Assembly (NCBI GenBank): GCA_000802095.1
Contig: JUEB01000017.1
Coordinates: 62,001-126,000 of the forward strand
Length of the DNA: 64,000 nt
Direction of reading: 5' to 3'
DNA from: Peptococcaceae bacterium BICA1-7
GTDB taxonomy: Bacteria > Bacillota > Desulfotomaculia > Desulfotomaculales > Desulfocucumaceae
Every line of letters begins with the position of its first letter. The first letter of the stretch is position 1. The notes beneath the pieces were generated by a model that was not told the origin of the DNA, did not search any database, and worked only from the letters and a program-made list of their open reading frames with translations. This document shows, one piece after another, positions 37,452 to 45,971 of the stretch. Made by a program: the position numbers and the translations under genes.

Positions 37452-38393
37452 ATGATCCCTGAAAATAATAGGATAATGAATTATCCAAGGAAAATTACAG
37501 AAGGTGTCTATTTGGTTGGAAATCACTTTTTTCGATCCTATCTGGTACGCGGTGAGATCTGTGCTTTGGTTGAGGCTGGAGTTACCTGGTCTGTACCCCA
37601 GGTAGTCAAGCAGTTGGAGGAACTGGGGATGGCACCGGAAGAACTGCAGTACCTGATTGTATCACATGCCCATTTTGACCATGTCTGTGGTATTCCGGGT
37701 CTCAAAAGGGCTTTTCCCAACCTGCAGATACTGGCATCTGAGGCTGCTGCCAGGGTATTGGTGAAAACAAAGGTGGTCACAGGTTTTTTCAGTGAGGATG
37801 TTGCCCTGGCAAAAAACCTGGGGGACAAAGGACAGGTCATGCAAGCAGTGCCCATACCTGACCCTCCGGTAACCATCAATGTGGACATGGTGATAAATGA
37901 AGGCGACAAGTTGGACCTGGGTAGAGGAGCTATTCTGCATTTTAACCTGTTACCCGGTCATAGTCCTTGCAGTATGGCTGCTTATCTACCATTGGAACAG
38001 GTGTTGTTTGCCGCTGACTGTGGAGGTTACCCAATTAGTGAAGACACTATTTTCCCTATGTATTTTTCAGGGTATGAGGATTATGTAACCGGCTTAAAAA
38101 AGCTACAGAATATGGAATCCTCTGTATTGGCGGCCCCCCATGAATTGCTGCTGTCAGGAAGCAGGGAGATTAGTCGGTTTTTCCGCCAGTCCCTGGCCAG
38201 CACAGTGCAATTGTATGAGGTTATTCTTGAGAACTACAAAATTGGCAGGAGCCAGGATGAAATTAGTCAAGGGCTGTTTCAGAGGTTCTACCGGGGAGGA
38301 CTGGCCAACTACTCAACGGGTAATATCAGGGTGTGCACTGATCTCCTGGTGCGAAGAACCATTGGGGCAGAAAATTTTTGTCAACATGAATAA
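37452..38393 (+). CDS. Metallo-beta-lactamase fold hydrolase
   Basis: 313 residues; ATG after CTGGAGGAATACTC. MBL-fold metal ligands: HAHFDHVCG, GHSPCSMAAY and FAADCGGYP. The second half is an extra C-terminal helical domain (about 225-313) seen in members acting on organic or acyl substrates. Substrate unknown. Flanked by an upstream 500-bp gene-free region and the convergent GNAT gene, so it is monocistronic. Confidence 0.88.
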   Translation: MIPENNRIMNYPRKITEGVYLVGNHFFRSYLVRGEICALVEAGVTWSVPQVVKQLEELGMAPEELQYLIVSHAHFDHVCGIPGLKRAFPNLQILASEAAARVLVKTKVVTGFFSEDVALAKNLGDKGQVMQAVPIPDPPVTINVDMVINEGDKLDLGRGAILHFNLLPGHSPCSMAAYLPLEQVLFAADCGGYPISEDTIFPMYFSGYEDYVTGLKKLQNMESSVLAAPHELLLSGSREISRFFRQSLASTVQLYEVILENYKIGRSQDEISQGLFQRFYRGGLANYSTGNIRVCTDLLVRRTIGAENFCQHE

Positions 38394-38395
38394 GT

Positions 38396-38893
38396 TTATA
38401 TAGAAATACAATAATAGCACTCGCCATCACTTATATGACTTAATAATCCACCATTACCCTCAATCACTTTTCTTGACAAGGTATTATCTTCTGTAGTAGT
38501 CATTAATACTTTATATATATCCTTTTCTTTTGCCTTAAGCAGTAGTTCCTTTAAAATTAACTTTCCATATCCTTTGCCCCGTTCAGATGGTCTTATAGCG
38601 TAGCCTATATGCCCACCTATTTTTCTTAGACTGTCATTTAGATGATGTCTTAATTTTCCATAACCTACCGGCTTATTATCTACATACAGCCAGTACAATG
38701 TTTGTGCAACCTGATTATTTGCCAGGTTGATACCAAGGGACATATTGACATAATTTTGTAAAAAAACGGGGAAACCACTAAACTCTACGTTGCCATCATT
38801 TAAAAATCCATTTTCACCGGGGCCAATTTCTCTGAGCATGTTATATATATCGGCTCCATCAGTTAAAGAGACTTCCTTTAAAATGCAATTCAC
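38396..38893 (-). CDS. GNAT-family N-acetyltransferase
   Basis: 165 residues from GTG 38893 (AAGGGAG upstream). The longer open frame to 39028 is unlikely because it would cross the end of the DUF488 gene. Acetyl-CoA binding motif A is IGYAIRPSERGKGYGKLIL (Q/RxxGxG/A type). Substrate is unknown. 65 bp downstream of the DUF488 gene on the same strand, and convergent with the MBL gene. Confidence 0.87.
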   Translation of the reverse strand: MNCILKEVSLTDGADIYNMLREIGPGENGFLNDGNVEFSGFPVFLQNYVNMSLGINLANNQVAQTLYWLYVDNKPVGYGKLRHHLNDSLRKIGGHIGYAIRPSERGKGYGKLILKELLLKAKEKDIYKVLMTTTEDNTLSRKVIEGNGGLLSHISDGECYYCISI

Positions 38894-38958
38894 GTCCGGC
38901 ACTCCCTTATAAAAATATAGGGCTATTCTATATATACAACAACCCGCCCAGGGCCAGA

Positions 38959-39390
38959 TTAAAGGTGTTGAATAGCCGCCCCATTGATTTGTCTGCCAAG
39001 ATATTCCGCCAGGAGCCTCCTGTGGCAATACTGAGGTGAGTCTTCACTACAGAGCAGGCATATTTTTTCGCCTTCCCTCATACTGACCAGAGCATCAGGA
39101 TCACTCCCGGCCAGCAGTTTGGAGTATATTTCAACATACTGCTCCCAGTTTATTTCCCTGCCTTTGAATGCTTTCATCAGCTCCTCTGCAGGCGCAAGGG
39201 CCGGTATATGCTGATACTGAATATTTACAAGCTCCAGCACATACTCAAGATCCTCTTTCTTTGAATATCCGGCCAGTTGGGAAGTATTGTTCAGACGAAT
39301 ATCCACCACCCTTGAAACACCTGCTGACTGCAGTCGTCTAATAAACTCCCGCAGGCTCTTTTTGGCGAATCCTATAGTATTTATTTCCAT
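38959..39390 (-). CDS. DUF488 family protein
   Basis: 143 residues from ATG 39390; a TTG 9 bp upstream gives three more. Family blocks: TIGFAKKSLREFIRRLQ, VVDIRLNNTSQLAGYSK, and the C-terminal CLLCSEDSPQYCHRRLL with the Cys-x-x-Cys and CHR motif typical of DUF488. Function is unclear; some members are linked to RNA or uracil chemistry. Likely coexpressed with the GNAT gene. Confidence 0.88.
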   Translation of the reverse strand: MEINTIGFAKKSLREFIRRLQSAGVSRVVDIRLNNTSQLAGYSKKEDLEYVLELVNIQYQHIPALAPAEELMKAFKGREINWEQYVEIYSKLLAGSDPDALVSMREGEKICLLCSEDSPQYCHRRLLAEYLGRQINGAAIQHL

Positions 39391-39567
39391 AACAGTCAAC
39401 CGCCTTGTCCATTATTTTTTTTTCACTTAAAAGTTATATAAGGCCTTTAAGAATTCTATAAAAGGGTACTATTCCCTTTAAGGATGCCGGACATAATAGA
39501 CCCTCCACCTGAGGATGGAAAGTCAAAAAATGGGCTAAATGATGTAAGCCGAATATTCTGGTTATAA

Positions 39568-40080
39568 ATGGAGAAGATTATAATTAAAACTTTGGGGATG
39601 ATTTTTTTGGAACATATAGCTTGGGCTGCAACAACATGGTCACTCTTGTTCATATTTGTACCCATTGAAAGGATAAAAAAGATCTGGGTTATTGGATTAG
39701 TTTCATTAATCTGGTTTTTTATCGTAAATTATGTCTTTATCCAGTTGGGTTACTTTAAATATTCTCATATGATTGTGTCAATTGGCGGAGTCCCCCTTAT
39801 ACATTTAATCGGCAGTGCTGCCGGTGGAATGTTGTTATTAAACTGGATGACAAGGGACGCAATTTATAAGCCACTAATTACAGCTTTTTTTAGCGGCATA
39901 TTAACTCTATCAGACTACTTACACGTGATTTATGGTGGGATTATACACTCTGGCAAATTCACTTTTCTTTTTGATTATGTCTTAAATTTTGCAGGTTTGT
40001 CAGCATTGGTCTGGATATGCATAGCGTTAGTGGGTGAGGAAGTTATCTACCAGGGTAATAAAACAAGATTTTTGAAATAG
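39568..40080 (+). CDS. CBO0543-like membrane protein
   Basis: 170 residues with four to five membrane spans (for example 17-33, 40-58, 66-88, 100-118, 128-150). The spacing resembles the CBO0543 family of clostridial/Bacillus membrane proteins, whose function is unknown. The ribosome binding site is weak. It stands alone on the plus strand, convergent with the short gene at 40184. Confidence 0.75.
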   Translation: MEKIIIKTLGMIFLEHIAWAATTWSLLFIFVPIERIKKIWVIGLVSLIWFFIVNYVFIQLGYFKYSHMIVSIGGVPLIHLIGSAAGGMLLLNWMTRDAIYKPLITAFFSGILTLSDYLHVIYGGIIHSGKFTFLFDYVLNFAGLSALVWICIALVGEEVIYQGNKTRFLK

Positions 40081-40183
40081 TTAAAACACCAAATACTATA
40101 TATTGGTATCAATTAACTGAAGGTGCAATTCGGGACAGTTCTTTTGGGCAAGCTACTTGGTAGCCTTAAACGCCTGGCAGGCC

Positions 40184-40273
40184 TTAGTGTGTTATCCATA
40201 CTCCAATAATTATTAAAATTAAAGCTAAACTAATGATAAATATTAAGGCCCCGCTCCTTGCAATATTAAACAT
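40184..40273 (-). CDS. YjcZ-like short hydrophobic protein
   Basis: 29 residues: MFNIARSGALIFIISLALI then LIIIGVWITH, essentially one membrane span. The ATG has GAGGTGATGGC upstream. It resembles YjcZ/SscA-type small sporulation-associated membrane peptides of spore formers, which fits the spore-forming host, but the similarity is by composition only. Confidence 0.6.
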   Translation of the reverse strand: MFNIARSGALIFIISLALILIIIGVWITH

Positions 40274-40348
40274 GCCATCACCTCGTCTGTAGGATATCCC
40301 TGGCATGCCCGATTATACCCGGGCGCGGTTCCCCCGCCACTAAGGACA

Positions 40349-40381
40349 AAAAGGGCATGTCATATAAGCATGCCCCTTTTC
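40349..40381 (-). terminator. Rho-independent terminator
   Basis: Stem AAGGGGCATG ... CATGCCCTT with a U run on the minus strand, 27 bp after the C_GCAxxG_C_C gene stop. The plus strand also has TTTT, so it may be bidirectional. Confidence 0.85.
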
Positions 40382-40407
40382 CATGAGGGTGGTTTCGCCC
40401 AATCCGC

Positions 40408-40842
40408 TTACCAGAGTTCCTCCACTGTCTCTATAGTGTCCCTTATTACATTGAAGCAGACCTTTTCCGCTATATTCCGCTCCTCATACTGCCTGATTCC
40501 TTCAGGAAACGTAAAATCTACTCCTGTCAAATCCCTGCACGTATAGCAGCCATGTTTAACCTTTATTTTTTCAATTAATTCCTGGGTGAGGAAAAAGGTT
40601 TTATTTCGGGAGTCGGCGCCGGTACTTTGGTCATGGCCATGCTTTAGACCAATGGCCATTATGCCGCCGCTTATGGCCCCGCAGATTTCTCCCCTGCCGG
40701 AAATTCCGGCTCCCATTCCGGTGGCCAGTTTAATCGCCTGGCTGCGGTCTATTCCAAGCTGTTCCCCCAGGGTGGAAAAAACCGCCTGGCTGCACAAGAA
40801 GCCTCTCTTCATCATGTCCGCTGCTTTATCGGAATTGTTCAT
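40408..40842 (-). CDS. C_GCAxxG_C_C family protein
   Basis: 144 residues with the family signature: an N-terminal FLCSQAVFSTL cysteine, GAGISGRGEICGAISGG and a C-terminal CYTCRDLTGVDF plus KVCFNVIRDTIE. Conserved cysteines suggest redox or metal chemistry, but no activity is established. A paralogue sits in the ars operon at 53344. Its upstream region has a TGAACGCGTTCA palindrome (40928) that matches an operator at the tetR gene, so TetR may control it. Confidence 0.88.
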   Translation of the reverse strand: MNNSDKAADMMKRGFLCSQAVFSTLGEQLGIDRSQAIKLATGMGAGISGRGEICGAISGGIMAIGLKHGHDQSTGADSRNKTFFLTQELIEKIKVKHGCYTCRDLTGVDFTFPEGIRQYEERNIAEKVCFNVIRDTIETVEELW

Positions 40843-40927
40843 ATTAAGTTGTCCCCCTAAGTCCTCAAATACATATTCAATTTTGACCGGTAAAAAACAG
40901 TAACCCCTTAAGTGACTACAACAAATA

Positions 40928-40939
40928 TGAACGCGTTCA
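40928..40939. promoter_or_regulatory. Candidate TetR operator
   Basis: Perfect 12-bp palindrome TGAACGCGTTCA about 85 bp before the C_GCAxxG gene start. Matches the TGAAYGNGTTCA pattern also found at 40979-41008 and 41710-41723. Confidence 0.6.
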
Positions 40940-40978
40940 CTTTATTATATTAAGAACAATTCTAACTGTCAACAAAAA

Positions 40979-41008
40979 GTGAACACATTCATTCTTGAAT
41001 GTGTTCAC
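40979..41008. promoter_or_regulatory. 13-bp inverted repeat between C_GCAxxG and tetR genes
   Basis: Arms GTGAACACATTCA and TGAATGTGTTCAC around TTCT. Each arm is one copy of the TGAAYGNGTTCA-like operator half, so this can be a TetR site or a terminator without U run. Confidence 0.6.
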
Positions 41009-41068
41009 GATTTAATCCTGGCTTGACAACGCCAATTTCTGCTTCTTTGTAGCGACAAAGACCAGGCG

Positions 41069-41680
41069 TCAGACCTTATTGCTGCCGGTGTCGCTTTCAA
41101 TGCTTTTTACAGCAAGCCCTTCCAGGAATATATTAAGCTTGTGCATAAGATTATCCATAAATGGTGTTTCCAGGCTGCTGGTAATGGTTGATTGAAGAAG
41201 GCCCATGAACATTTCGATAATAATTGCCGTGGGGATATCTTTGCGGAATTCACCTTTTTCCTGCCCTTCAACCACTACGCCCACCAGTATCTCTTTAAAA
41301 ATGGGGCCATGAGGAGACTGCCGCCGGGCATGATTTTGGCGGTGAAATTGCATGTACAGGTTTATCAGCTGCCGATTGTCTTCAAAATTTTTACCGGCGG
41401 CTAAAAGTATCTCAGACAGTTTTTGGGAGGGGCCCCGGTGCGATTGCTGTATTGCTTCCAATATATGCCTGGCTTCATTAATCTTTTCAGCCAGGCAATA
41501 TTTAAGAACATCTTCTTTTGACTGAAAATAGTTATAAAAGGTGCCGGTTCCCAGGTCCGCCTCCTCCATTATTTCCGCCACCGTAGTGTCTGTAAAACCT
41601 TTTGTCAAAAAGAGCTTCAAGGCTATATCGGATATATTTTTTTTCACCTGTATTTTTTTGCGTTCCCGCCTGCTGTTCAT
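41069..41680 (-). CDS. TetR-family transcriptional regulator
   Basis: 203 residues from ATG 41680 (ATG 41689 is also possible). N-terminal helix-turn-helix: IALKLFLTKGFTDTTVAEIM then GTGTFYNYFQSKEDVL, the TetR signature. The rest is the ligand/dimer domain. It probably represses its own gene: the palindrome ATGAATGAGTTCAT lies 30 bp upstream (41710-41723), and two like sites lie before the C_GCAxxG gene downstream. Ligand unknown. Confidence 0.9.
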   Translation of the reverse strand: MNSRRERKKIQVKKNISDIALKLFLTKGFTDTTVAEIMEEADLGTGTFYNYFQSKEDVLKYCLAEKINEARHILEAIQQSHRGPSQKLSEILLAAGKNFEDNRQLINLYMQFHRQNHARRQSPHGPIFKEILVGVVVEGQEKGEFRKDIPTAIIIEMFMGLLQSTITSSLETPFMDNLMHKLNIFLEGLAVKSIESDTGSNKV

Positions 41681-41709
41681 ACTGCCCATGGCTTACCCCG
41701 CATTCATAT

Positions 41710-41723
41710 ATGAATGAGTTCAT
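41710..41723. promoter_or_regulatory. Candidate TetR autoregulatory operator
   Basis: Palindrome ATGAATGAGTTCAT upstream of the tetR start. Same pattern as 40928-40939. Confidence 0.65.
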
Positions 41724-41924
41724 TCTACCATCCCGTAATTTACAATACAAGAGAGCTCATCATCTTAACCAGTCAGGATCTCTCCCATGGAAGATATAAT
41801 ACAATGCCCCACATGCGAAAGGCAGACAGGGGACTATATTCCTCAACCTGAAGCTATTTTTGCAGGAATATAAAAAACAAAAATGAAAATAGATTTGAGT
41901 ATTAAGAGAGCGGGGGTAATATTT

Positions 41925-42668
41925 ATGACCAGGGGCCAGGCCTGGAAAACACCTGAGTTGGCGAATAAATATTTGTCCGGGGTGCGGGGGGCAATTCCTT
42001 TAGCCAATGAGCAAATAGAAGTTATGATGAGGCTTATTAAGGCCACAGGTATAAACGTTGGCAGTTTTTTAGACCTGGGATCCGGGGACGGTATACTTTC
42101 CGCGGCAATTCTTGATAACTTCCCCGATGCAAAGGCGGTGCTGCTGGATTTTTCCGAGCCAATGATCGAAGCGGCAAAAAATAAATTAAGGGCTTATAAT
42201 AATATTGATTTTATTGTTTATGATTATGGGGATAGTAGTTGGATAAAGAAGGTTGCCTATAGTTTCCCTTTCGACATTGTGGTATCAGGCTTTTCTATAC
42301 ACCATCAGACGGATTCCAGAAAATATGAATTATACAAAGAAATTTTTGATTTACTAAGCGCTGATGGATTGTTTATTAATATTGAGCATGTGCTGTCACC
42401 TACCAAATGGATTGGATCAATATTTGCTGAATACTTTATTGATTCTTTATACCGGCTGCAGCTTAAGCAGGGAGGGAAAATGTCCCTCCAGGAGGTGGCC
42501 GGTGAATTTTATAACCGACCTGACAAAGAAGCCAATATACTTGCGCCGGTGGAAAAGCAGTGTGAGTGGCTGCGCCGGATTGGCTATAAAGACGTGGACT
42601 GTTATTTTAAGATATTTGAATTGGCTGTTTTTGGAGGCCGGAGAGTCAATGGGGATAATGGAGTGTAG
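41925..42668 (+). CDS. Class I SAM-dependent methyltransferase
   Basis: 247 residues from ATG 41925 (GGGGGTAATATTT upstream); ATG 41883 would add 14. SAM-binding motif I is FLDLGSGDGILSAAIL, motif II LLDFSEPMIEAAKNKL, and a VVSGFSIHH segment is motif IV. The all-helical insert near the C-terminal half (YKEIFDLLSADGLFINIEHV) is typical. Substrate unknown. The pseudouridine synthase gene follows at once, so a role in RNA or protein modification is possible. Confidence 0.88.
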   Translation: MTRGQAWKTPELANKYLSGVRGAIPLANEQIEVMMRLIKATGINVGSFLDLGSGDGILSAAILDNFPDAKAVLLDFSEPMIEAAKNKLRAYNNIDFIVYDYGDSSWIKKVAYSFPFDIVVSGFSIHHQTDSRKYELYKEIFDLLSADGLFINIEHVLSPTKWIGSIFAEYFIDSLYRLQLKQGGKMSLQEVAGEFYNRPDKEANILAPVEKQCEWLRRIGYKDVDCYFKIFELAVFGGRRVNGDNGV

Positions 42669-42672
42669 TAAC

Positions 42673-43560
42673 ATGCACATCGAATACAGGGTGCCAGACA
42701 ATTATGATAATCAGAAGGTCTCCCAGATACTCAATAACCACCTGAAATTTTCCAGGGGTGAAATACGAAAGATTAAACGTTGTGGCGGACTTGTGGTGAA
42801 CGATCAGCCAGTTCGTTTAAATTGGCTGGTAAAAGAAGGCGATTTAATACGGGTAGATTTTCAGGAGGAGGATGACCAGCCGGTAATACCCCAGGACATG
42901 CCCTTAAATATTATCTTTGAGGATGAACATATACTGGTGGTGAACAAACCCGCCAATATGCTGGTACACCCTCTTTCCTATCATGTCCTGAACACCCTGG
43001 CCAACGGAGTTATTTTCCATTGGCAGCTACAGGGACATAACAGTAAATTCAGAGCGGTCAGCCGTTTGGATAAAGATACTTCCGGAATTATCCTAATCGC
43101 CAAAAGCAGTTACATCTGTCATCAACTTACCGGGCAAATGAAAAGTGGCCTGTGCCGGAGGGAATACCTGGCAGTTGCGCATAACCGGATGGCTATGGAT
43201 TCAGGAATAATTGATTTCCCTATTGGCCGGCCCCATGATCACTCACTTATCTTTGGAGTAACGCCCCGGGGTAAAGCAGCCATCACTCATTATACGTTAT
43301 TGCAGCGCTTCGCCAGCGGCAGTCTGGTCAAGTTGCGGCTGGAAACAGGACGTACCCACCAAATAAGAGTTCATATGAAACATTTAGGCCATCCCTTAAT
43401 GGGAGATGATCTGTACGGGGGCAGTTTAGAACTGATCGGACGCCAGGCTTTGCATAGCTGGCGTCTGGAGTTTAGCCATCCTGTCACAAAGGAAAATATC
43501 CGACTGGAGGCCCCTCTGCCGGCAGATATGACATCTTTAATTCATAAGTTGGAAAAATAA
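42673..43560 (+). CDS. RluD-family pseudouridine synthase
   Basis: Uridine-to-pseudouridine conversion in rRNA or tRNA. 295 residues from ATG 42673 (GGAGTGTAGT upstream), with ATG 42658 as the alternative overlapping the methyltransferase stop. An N-terminal S4 RNA-binding domain (VSQILNNHLKFSRGEIRKIK), then the catalytic domain with the aspartate motif AVSRLDKDTSGIIL, and the conserved LETGRTHQIRVHMKHLGHPL. Exact target among RluC, RluD or YlyB types cannot be told. Cotranscribed with the methyltransferase. Confidence 0.93.
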   Translation: MHIEYRVPDNYDNQKVSQILNNHLKFSRGEIRKIKRCGGLVVNDQPVRLNWLVKEGDLIRVDFQEEDDQPVIPQDMPLNIIFEDEHILVVNKPANMLVHPLSYHVLNTLANGVIFHWQLQGHNSKFRAVSRLDKDTSGIILIAKSSYICHQLTGQMKSGLCRREYLAVAHNRMAMDSGIIDFPIGRPHDHSLIFGVTPRGKAAITHYTLLQRFASGSLVKLRLETGRTHQIRVHMKHLGHPLMGDDLYGGSLELIGRQALHSWRLEFSHPVTKENIRLEAPLPADMTSLIHKLEK

Positions 43561-43602
43561 ATTCTGGAGTCAATGGAGACGGCTTTAAACGCCTGGCAGG
43601 AA

Positions 43603-44085
43603 TCAATCGAAATATATTATCTTGCCGTCAATCCGGTCATTCAAAAACAGCAGCCCGTATGAGCACCTGGGCTGCCTTCTTTTGTCCGTAGGAGATCCGG
43701 GATTAAACATCAGTACCTCGCCGCGCTTTCCAAGGAACGGCGCGTGGCTATGGCCAAAAACAATACAGTCAGCGCCGGAAAAGGCTCTGAAAGCTCTTTC
43801 TTCAGTGGTTCCGCCCCTGCCGTGCCCGTGAAATACTCCAATGGCTTTACCTTCCAGTTCCAATAGCTTTTTATACCCCAGGGCGTCAGCAACTTCGGGC
43901 CCATCAATATTGCCGGCCACAGCAGTAACCGGGGCCAGCTGTGATAGTTTTTCCAATACCCACATTTCTGTAATATCCCCGGCATGGATGATCATATCTA
44001 CTCTTTCAAGTCCGGAAACAAGTGCCGCGGGAAGTTCCTTTCCCCTCCCGGGCAAATGCGTATCGGAGACAACGCCGATAATCAT
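43603..44085 (-). CDS. YfcE/MJ0936-type metallophosphoesterase
   Basis: 160 residues. Metal-binding motifs of the calcineurin-like fold: VVSDTHLP, IIHAGDIT, VAGNIDG, FHGHGRGG, and FGHSHAP, plus MFNPGSP. Such enzymes hydrolyse phosphodiesters in vitro; the physiological substrate is not known. ATG after GCAGGAGGTGTC. Stands alone, convergent with the RluD-like gene. Confidence 0.92.
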   Translation of the reverse strand: MIIGVVSDTHLPGRGKELPAALVSGLERVDMIIHAGDITEMWVLEKLSQLAPVTAVAGNIDGPEVADALGYKKLLELEGKAIGVFHGHGRGGTTEERAFRAFSGADCIVFGHSHAPFLGKRGEVLMFNPGSPTDKRRQPRCSYGLLFLNDRIDGKIIYFD

Positions 44086-44288
44086 TTTGACACCTCCTGC
44101 ATTCCCGTTTCAGACACTATCTTTCCCCCTGCAGAAATTTATAAAAAACGTGGCTCCACAGCTGCAGTACTGCCCCCCCGCCAGTTAAAGGGCGGCTGTT
44201 AAACCGCCGACAAAGAAATGTAACATTGCTGTGAAATTTTCGAAAAAGTTTGGTGGTAAGCTATACAAAAGAGAAAGGGGGACCTGCA

Positions 44289-44426
44289 ATGATGTATAGT
44301 TATGGAATGGGCCTGTGGGGGTTTGTAATGATGCTGATACCCATGGCTGTTTTGGGTCTTATAGTCTACTGGGCTTTGTATTCCGGAGTAAAAAAAGCAA
44401 TGAATCAGAAACCGCCGAATCAATAA
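44289..44426 (+). CDS. Short membrane protein
   Basis: 45 residues; ATG after AAAGGGGGACC. MMYSYGMGLWGFVMMLIPMA then VLGLIVYWALYSG is one membrane segment after a Met/Gly-rich start, ending in a charged tail. It resembles the N-terminal part of SHOCT-like small membrane proteins. Function unknown; too short for most gene finders. Confidence 0.65.
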   Translation: MMYSYGMGLWGFVMMLIPMAVLGLIVYWALYSGVKKAMNQKPPNQ

Positions 44427-44474
44427 AGTCTATGGGGCATAATGGGGCCAGGCCCCTGCCTGAATGATGAATGA

Positions 44475-44503
44475 GGCCCTGCCGGTTGGCAGGGCCCCTT
44501 TAT
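44475..44503. terminator. Rho-independent terminator (likely bidirectional)
   Basis: Stem GGCCCTGCC-GGTT-GGCAGGGCC followed by CCTTTATT. It separates the plus-strand short gene from the minus-strand DUF2680 gene. Confidence 0.85.
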
Positions 44504-44524
44504 TGAATCTCCGGGAATGCTTAT

Positions 44525-45145
44525 TTAATTATTTGCCTCGACATCCTGTTTATCTTTAAAGATATGGATTTGATCCATTTTCTTCAGCATATTGTCGGCC
44601 TGTTCCTGGGTCAATTTTCCCTCCGATACTGCCTTGGAGATTCCATCCTTTTTCATTTCCAGCATTTTCTGACTGAATTGCTCCATGGTCATGCCCTGAT
44701 CAGCAACTATGTTTTTAATATTTTTGCCTGCCTTTAGCTCTGTATTAAGCTGATCGGCGGTCATTCCCAGCGCAGTTGCCATGCCGTCAAGGTTACGTCC
44801 CATCACTTTAAAGTTGCCGTCCCCGCCACGGCCAAAAACAAATTTGTGGAAACCTAAACCCTCCTTGGACTGAATCTTATCGGCCTGTTCCTGGGTGAGT
44901 TCGCCCTGCTGCACTGCCTCATCGATAATCTGCTTTTGGGTGGCGTCAAAGGCTTTAGTCACCTGGTCCTCAGTAACACCGAGATTGGCCGCAAACTTGG
45001 CTATAAAGCTCTGATGCATGGCGGTGAAATCCGGTTTACCTGTCTGGTCGGTATTGGCAAAGGCCATCCCTGTCAGTGACCCGGCCAGAATAACTGCTGC
45101 CAAGAGAACCCCTCCGAGACGCCATTTTTTTGATTTCAAAATCAA
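44525..45145 (-). CDS. DUF2680 secreted protein (second copy)
   Basis: 206 residues, with a signal peptide (KKWRLGGVLLAAVILAGSLTG, cleavage near AFA|NTDQ) and paired TQEQADKIQSK / TQEQADNMLKK helices separated by a shorter Gly-poor linker than in the 31378 copy. The two proteins are the same length and clearly homologous throughout. No function is known. Its promoter region shares TTTATAATACA and GGTGCACC with the other copy, so the two are probably coregulated. Confidence 0.85.
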   Translation of the reverse strand: MILKSKKWRLGGVLLAAVILAGSLTGMAFANTDQTGKPDFTAMHQSFIAKFAANLGVTEDQVTKAFDATQKQIIDEAVQQGELTQEQADKIQSKEGLGFHKFVFGRGGDGNFKVMGRNLDGMATALGMTADQLNTELKAGKNIKNIVADQGMTMEQFSQKMLEMKKDGISKAVSEGKLTQEQADNMLKKMDQIHIFKDKQDVEANN

Positions 45146-45169
45146 ACCTCCCTGAAAAATATTTTATAC

Positions 45170-45179
45170 GGTGCACCGT
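45170..45179. promoter_or_regulatory. CGGTGCACCG palindrome before the second DUF2680 gene
   Basis: Same motif and same position relative to a TTTATAAT -10 box as at 32032-32039. Confidence 0.55.
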
Positions 45180-45264
45180 TATCTGTATTATAAACAGCGT
45201 TCCTTAAAGCATAGTGAAAATAAACTTAAAATAACCTTAGCTTTTATGGAAAAAAAATGCGAAT

Positions 45265-45300
45265 AGCAGTCAGCCATCAGAAAACTGATGGCTGACTGCT
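45265..45300 (-). terminator. 16-bp hairpin after the 45318 gene
   Basis: Perfect stem AGCAGTCAGCCATCAG with a 4-nt loop. It lies 17 bp after the stop of the 45318-45581 gene; the U-tract is weak, so termination efficiency is uncertain. Confidence 0.75.
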
Positions 45301-45317
45301 TATTAGATAGGATACTG

Positions 45318-45581
45318 TCAGATCCTTTGTCTGATTTCCATTAGATCAATTCCCTGCGCGGTTATTCTGTAGCCTATATCTTTACCCTGCTCTTCTGCCA
45401 GTCCAGGCGGATCTATCTGAATACAGCCCTTTTCTGATAAATATTTATATGCCAAAAAATATTCGTCGTCCTTTAGCTCTTCCGCAGTAACGACCTTTAC
45501 TGTTCCTGAAAAAGAAAAATGGTGCTCATAAAGGTTTTTTAATAACTGTTGGCGCAAAAACACTCTTTCGTCCGGACTCAT
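45318..45581 (-). CDS. Small winged-helix-like protein
   Basis: 87 residues from ATG 45581 (GAAAGGTGGTC upstream). SPDERVFLRQQLLKNLYEHH, then EELKDDEYFLAYKYLSEKGCI and YRITAQGIDLMEIRQR give the helix-helix-wing pattern of a winged-helix DNA-binding domain. No specific family recognised. Probably a regulator; target unknown. Confidence 0.7.
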   Translation of the reverse strand: MSPDERVFLRQQLLKNLYEHHFSFSGTVKVVTAEELKDDEYFLAYKYLSEKGCIQIDPPGLAEEQGKDIGYRITAQGIDLMEIRQRI

Positions 45582-45712
45582 AATGACCACCTTTCATTAT
45601 TATTTTAATATTCATAATATTCTGTCTCCTTATATAAATTACCTCTTTTTTCCGTTTGTCCTTTTGAGAATCTTAAAGAGCTGCTATAATTTTTTTGGGG
45701 GGGTTTTTGTTT

Positions 45713-45847
45713 ATGAAAAAGATTAAATTGAGGGGAGAGTGGCTTAGAAAGCCGCAAACCCAGGTAGTTCCCAATAAAAAGGCCCTGGATAGAAAATACT
45801 CCTGCAGAAGGAGCAAAAGCTCCGGAAGCAGTGAAAAAACACAGTAA
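45713..45847 (+). CDS. Small basic protein
   Basis: 44 residues, strongly basic (MKKIKLRGEWLRKPQ, KKALDRKYSCRRSKSSGSSE). A TATAAT box at about 45685 and GGGGGGG before the ATG. The hairpin ATGACCGCC ... GGCGGTCAT just after the stop may end it. May bind nucleic acid. Unknown family. Confidence 0.5.
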   Translation: MKKIKLRGEWLRKPQTQVVPNKKALDRKYSCRRSKSSGSSEKTQ

Positions 45848-45971
45848 GATGACCGCCGTTAGAGGCGGTCATACTGTTGAAGCGATACATAGCTATACAT
45901 ATAGTTGAATGACTATAATACAGCCAATTAAAGCGCAATGCCGACTGGGTTTACCCTTATCTATGGGACGG

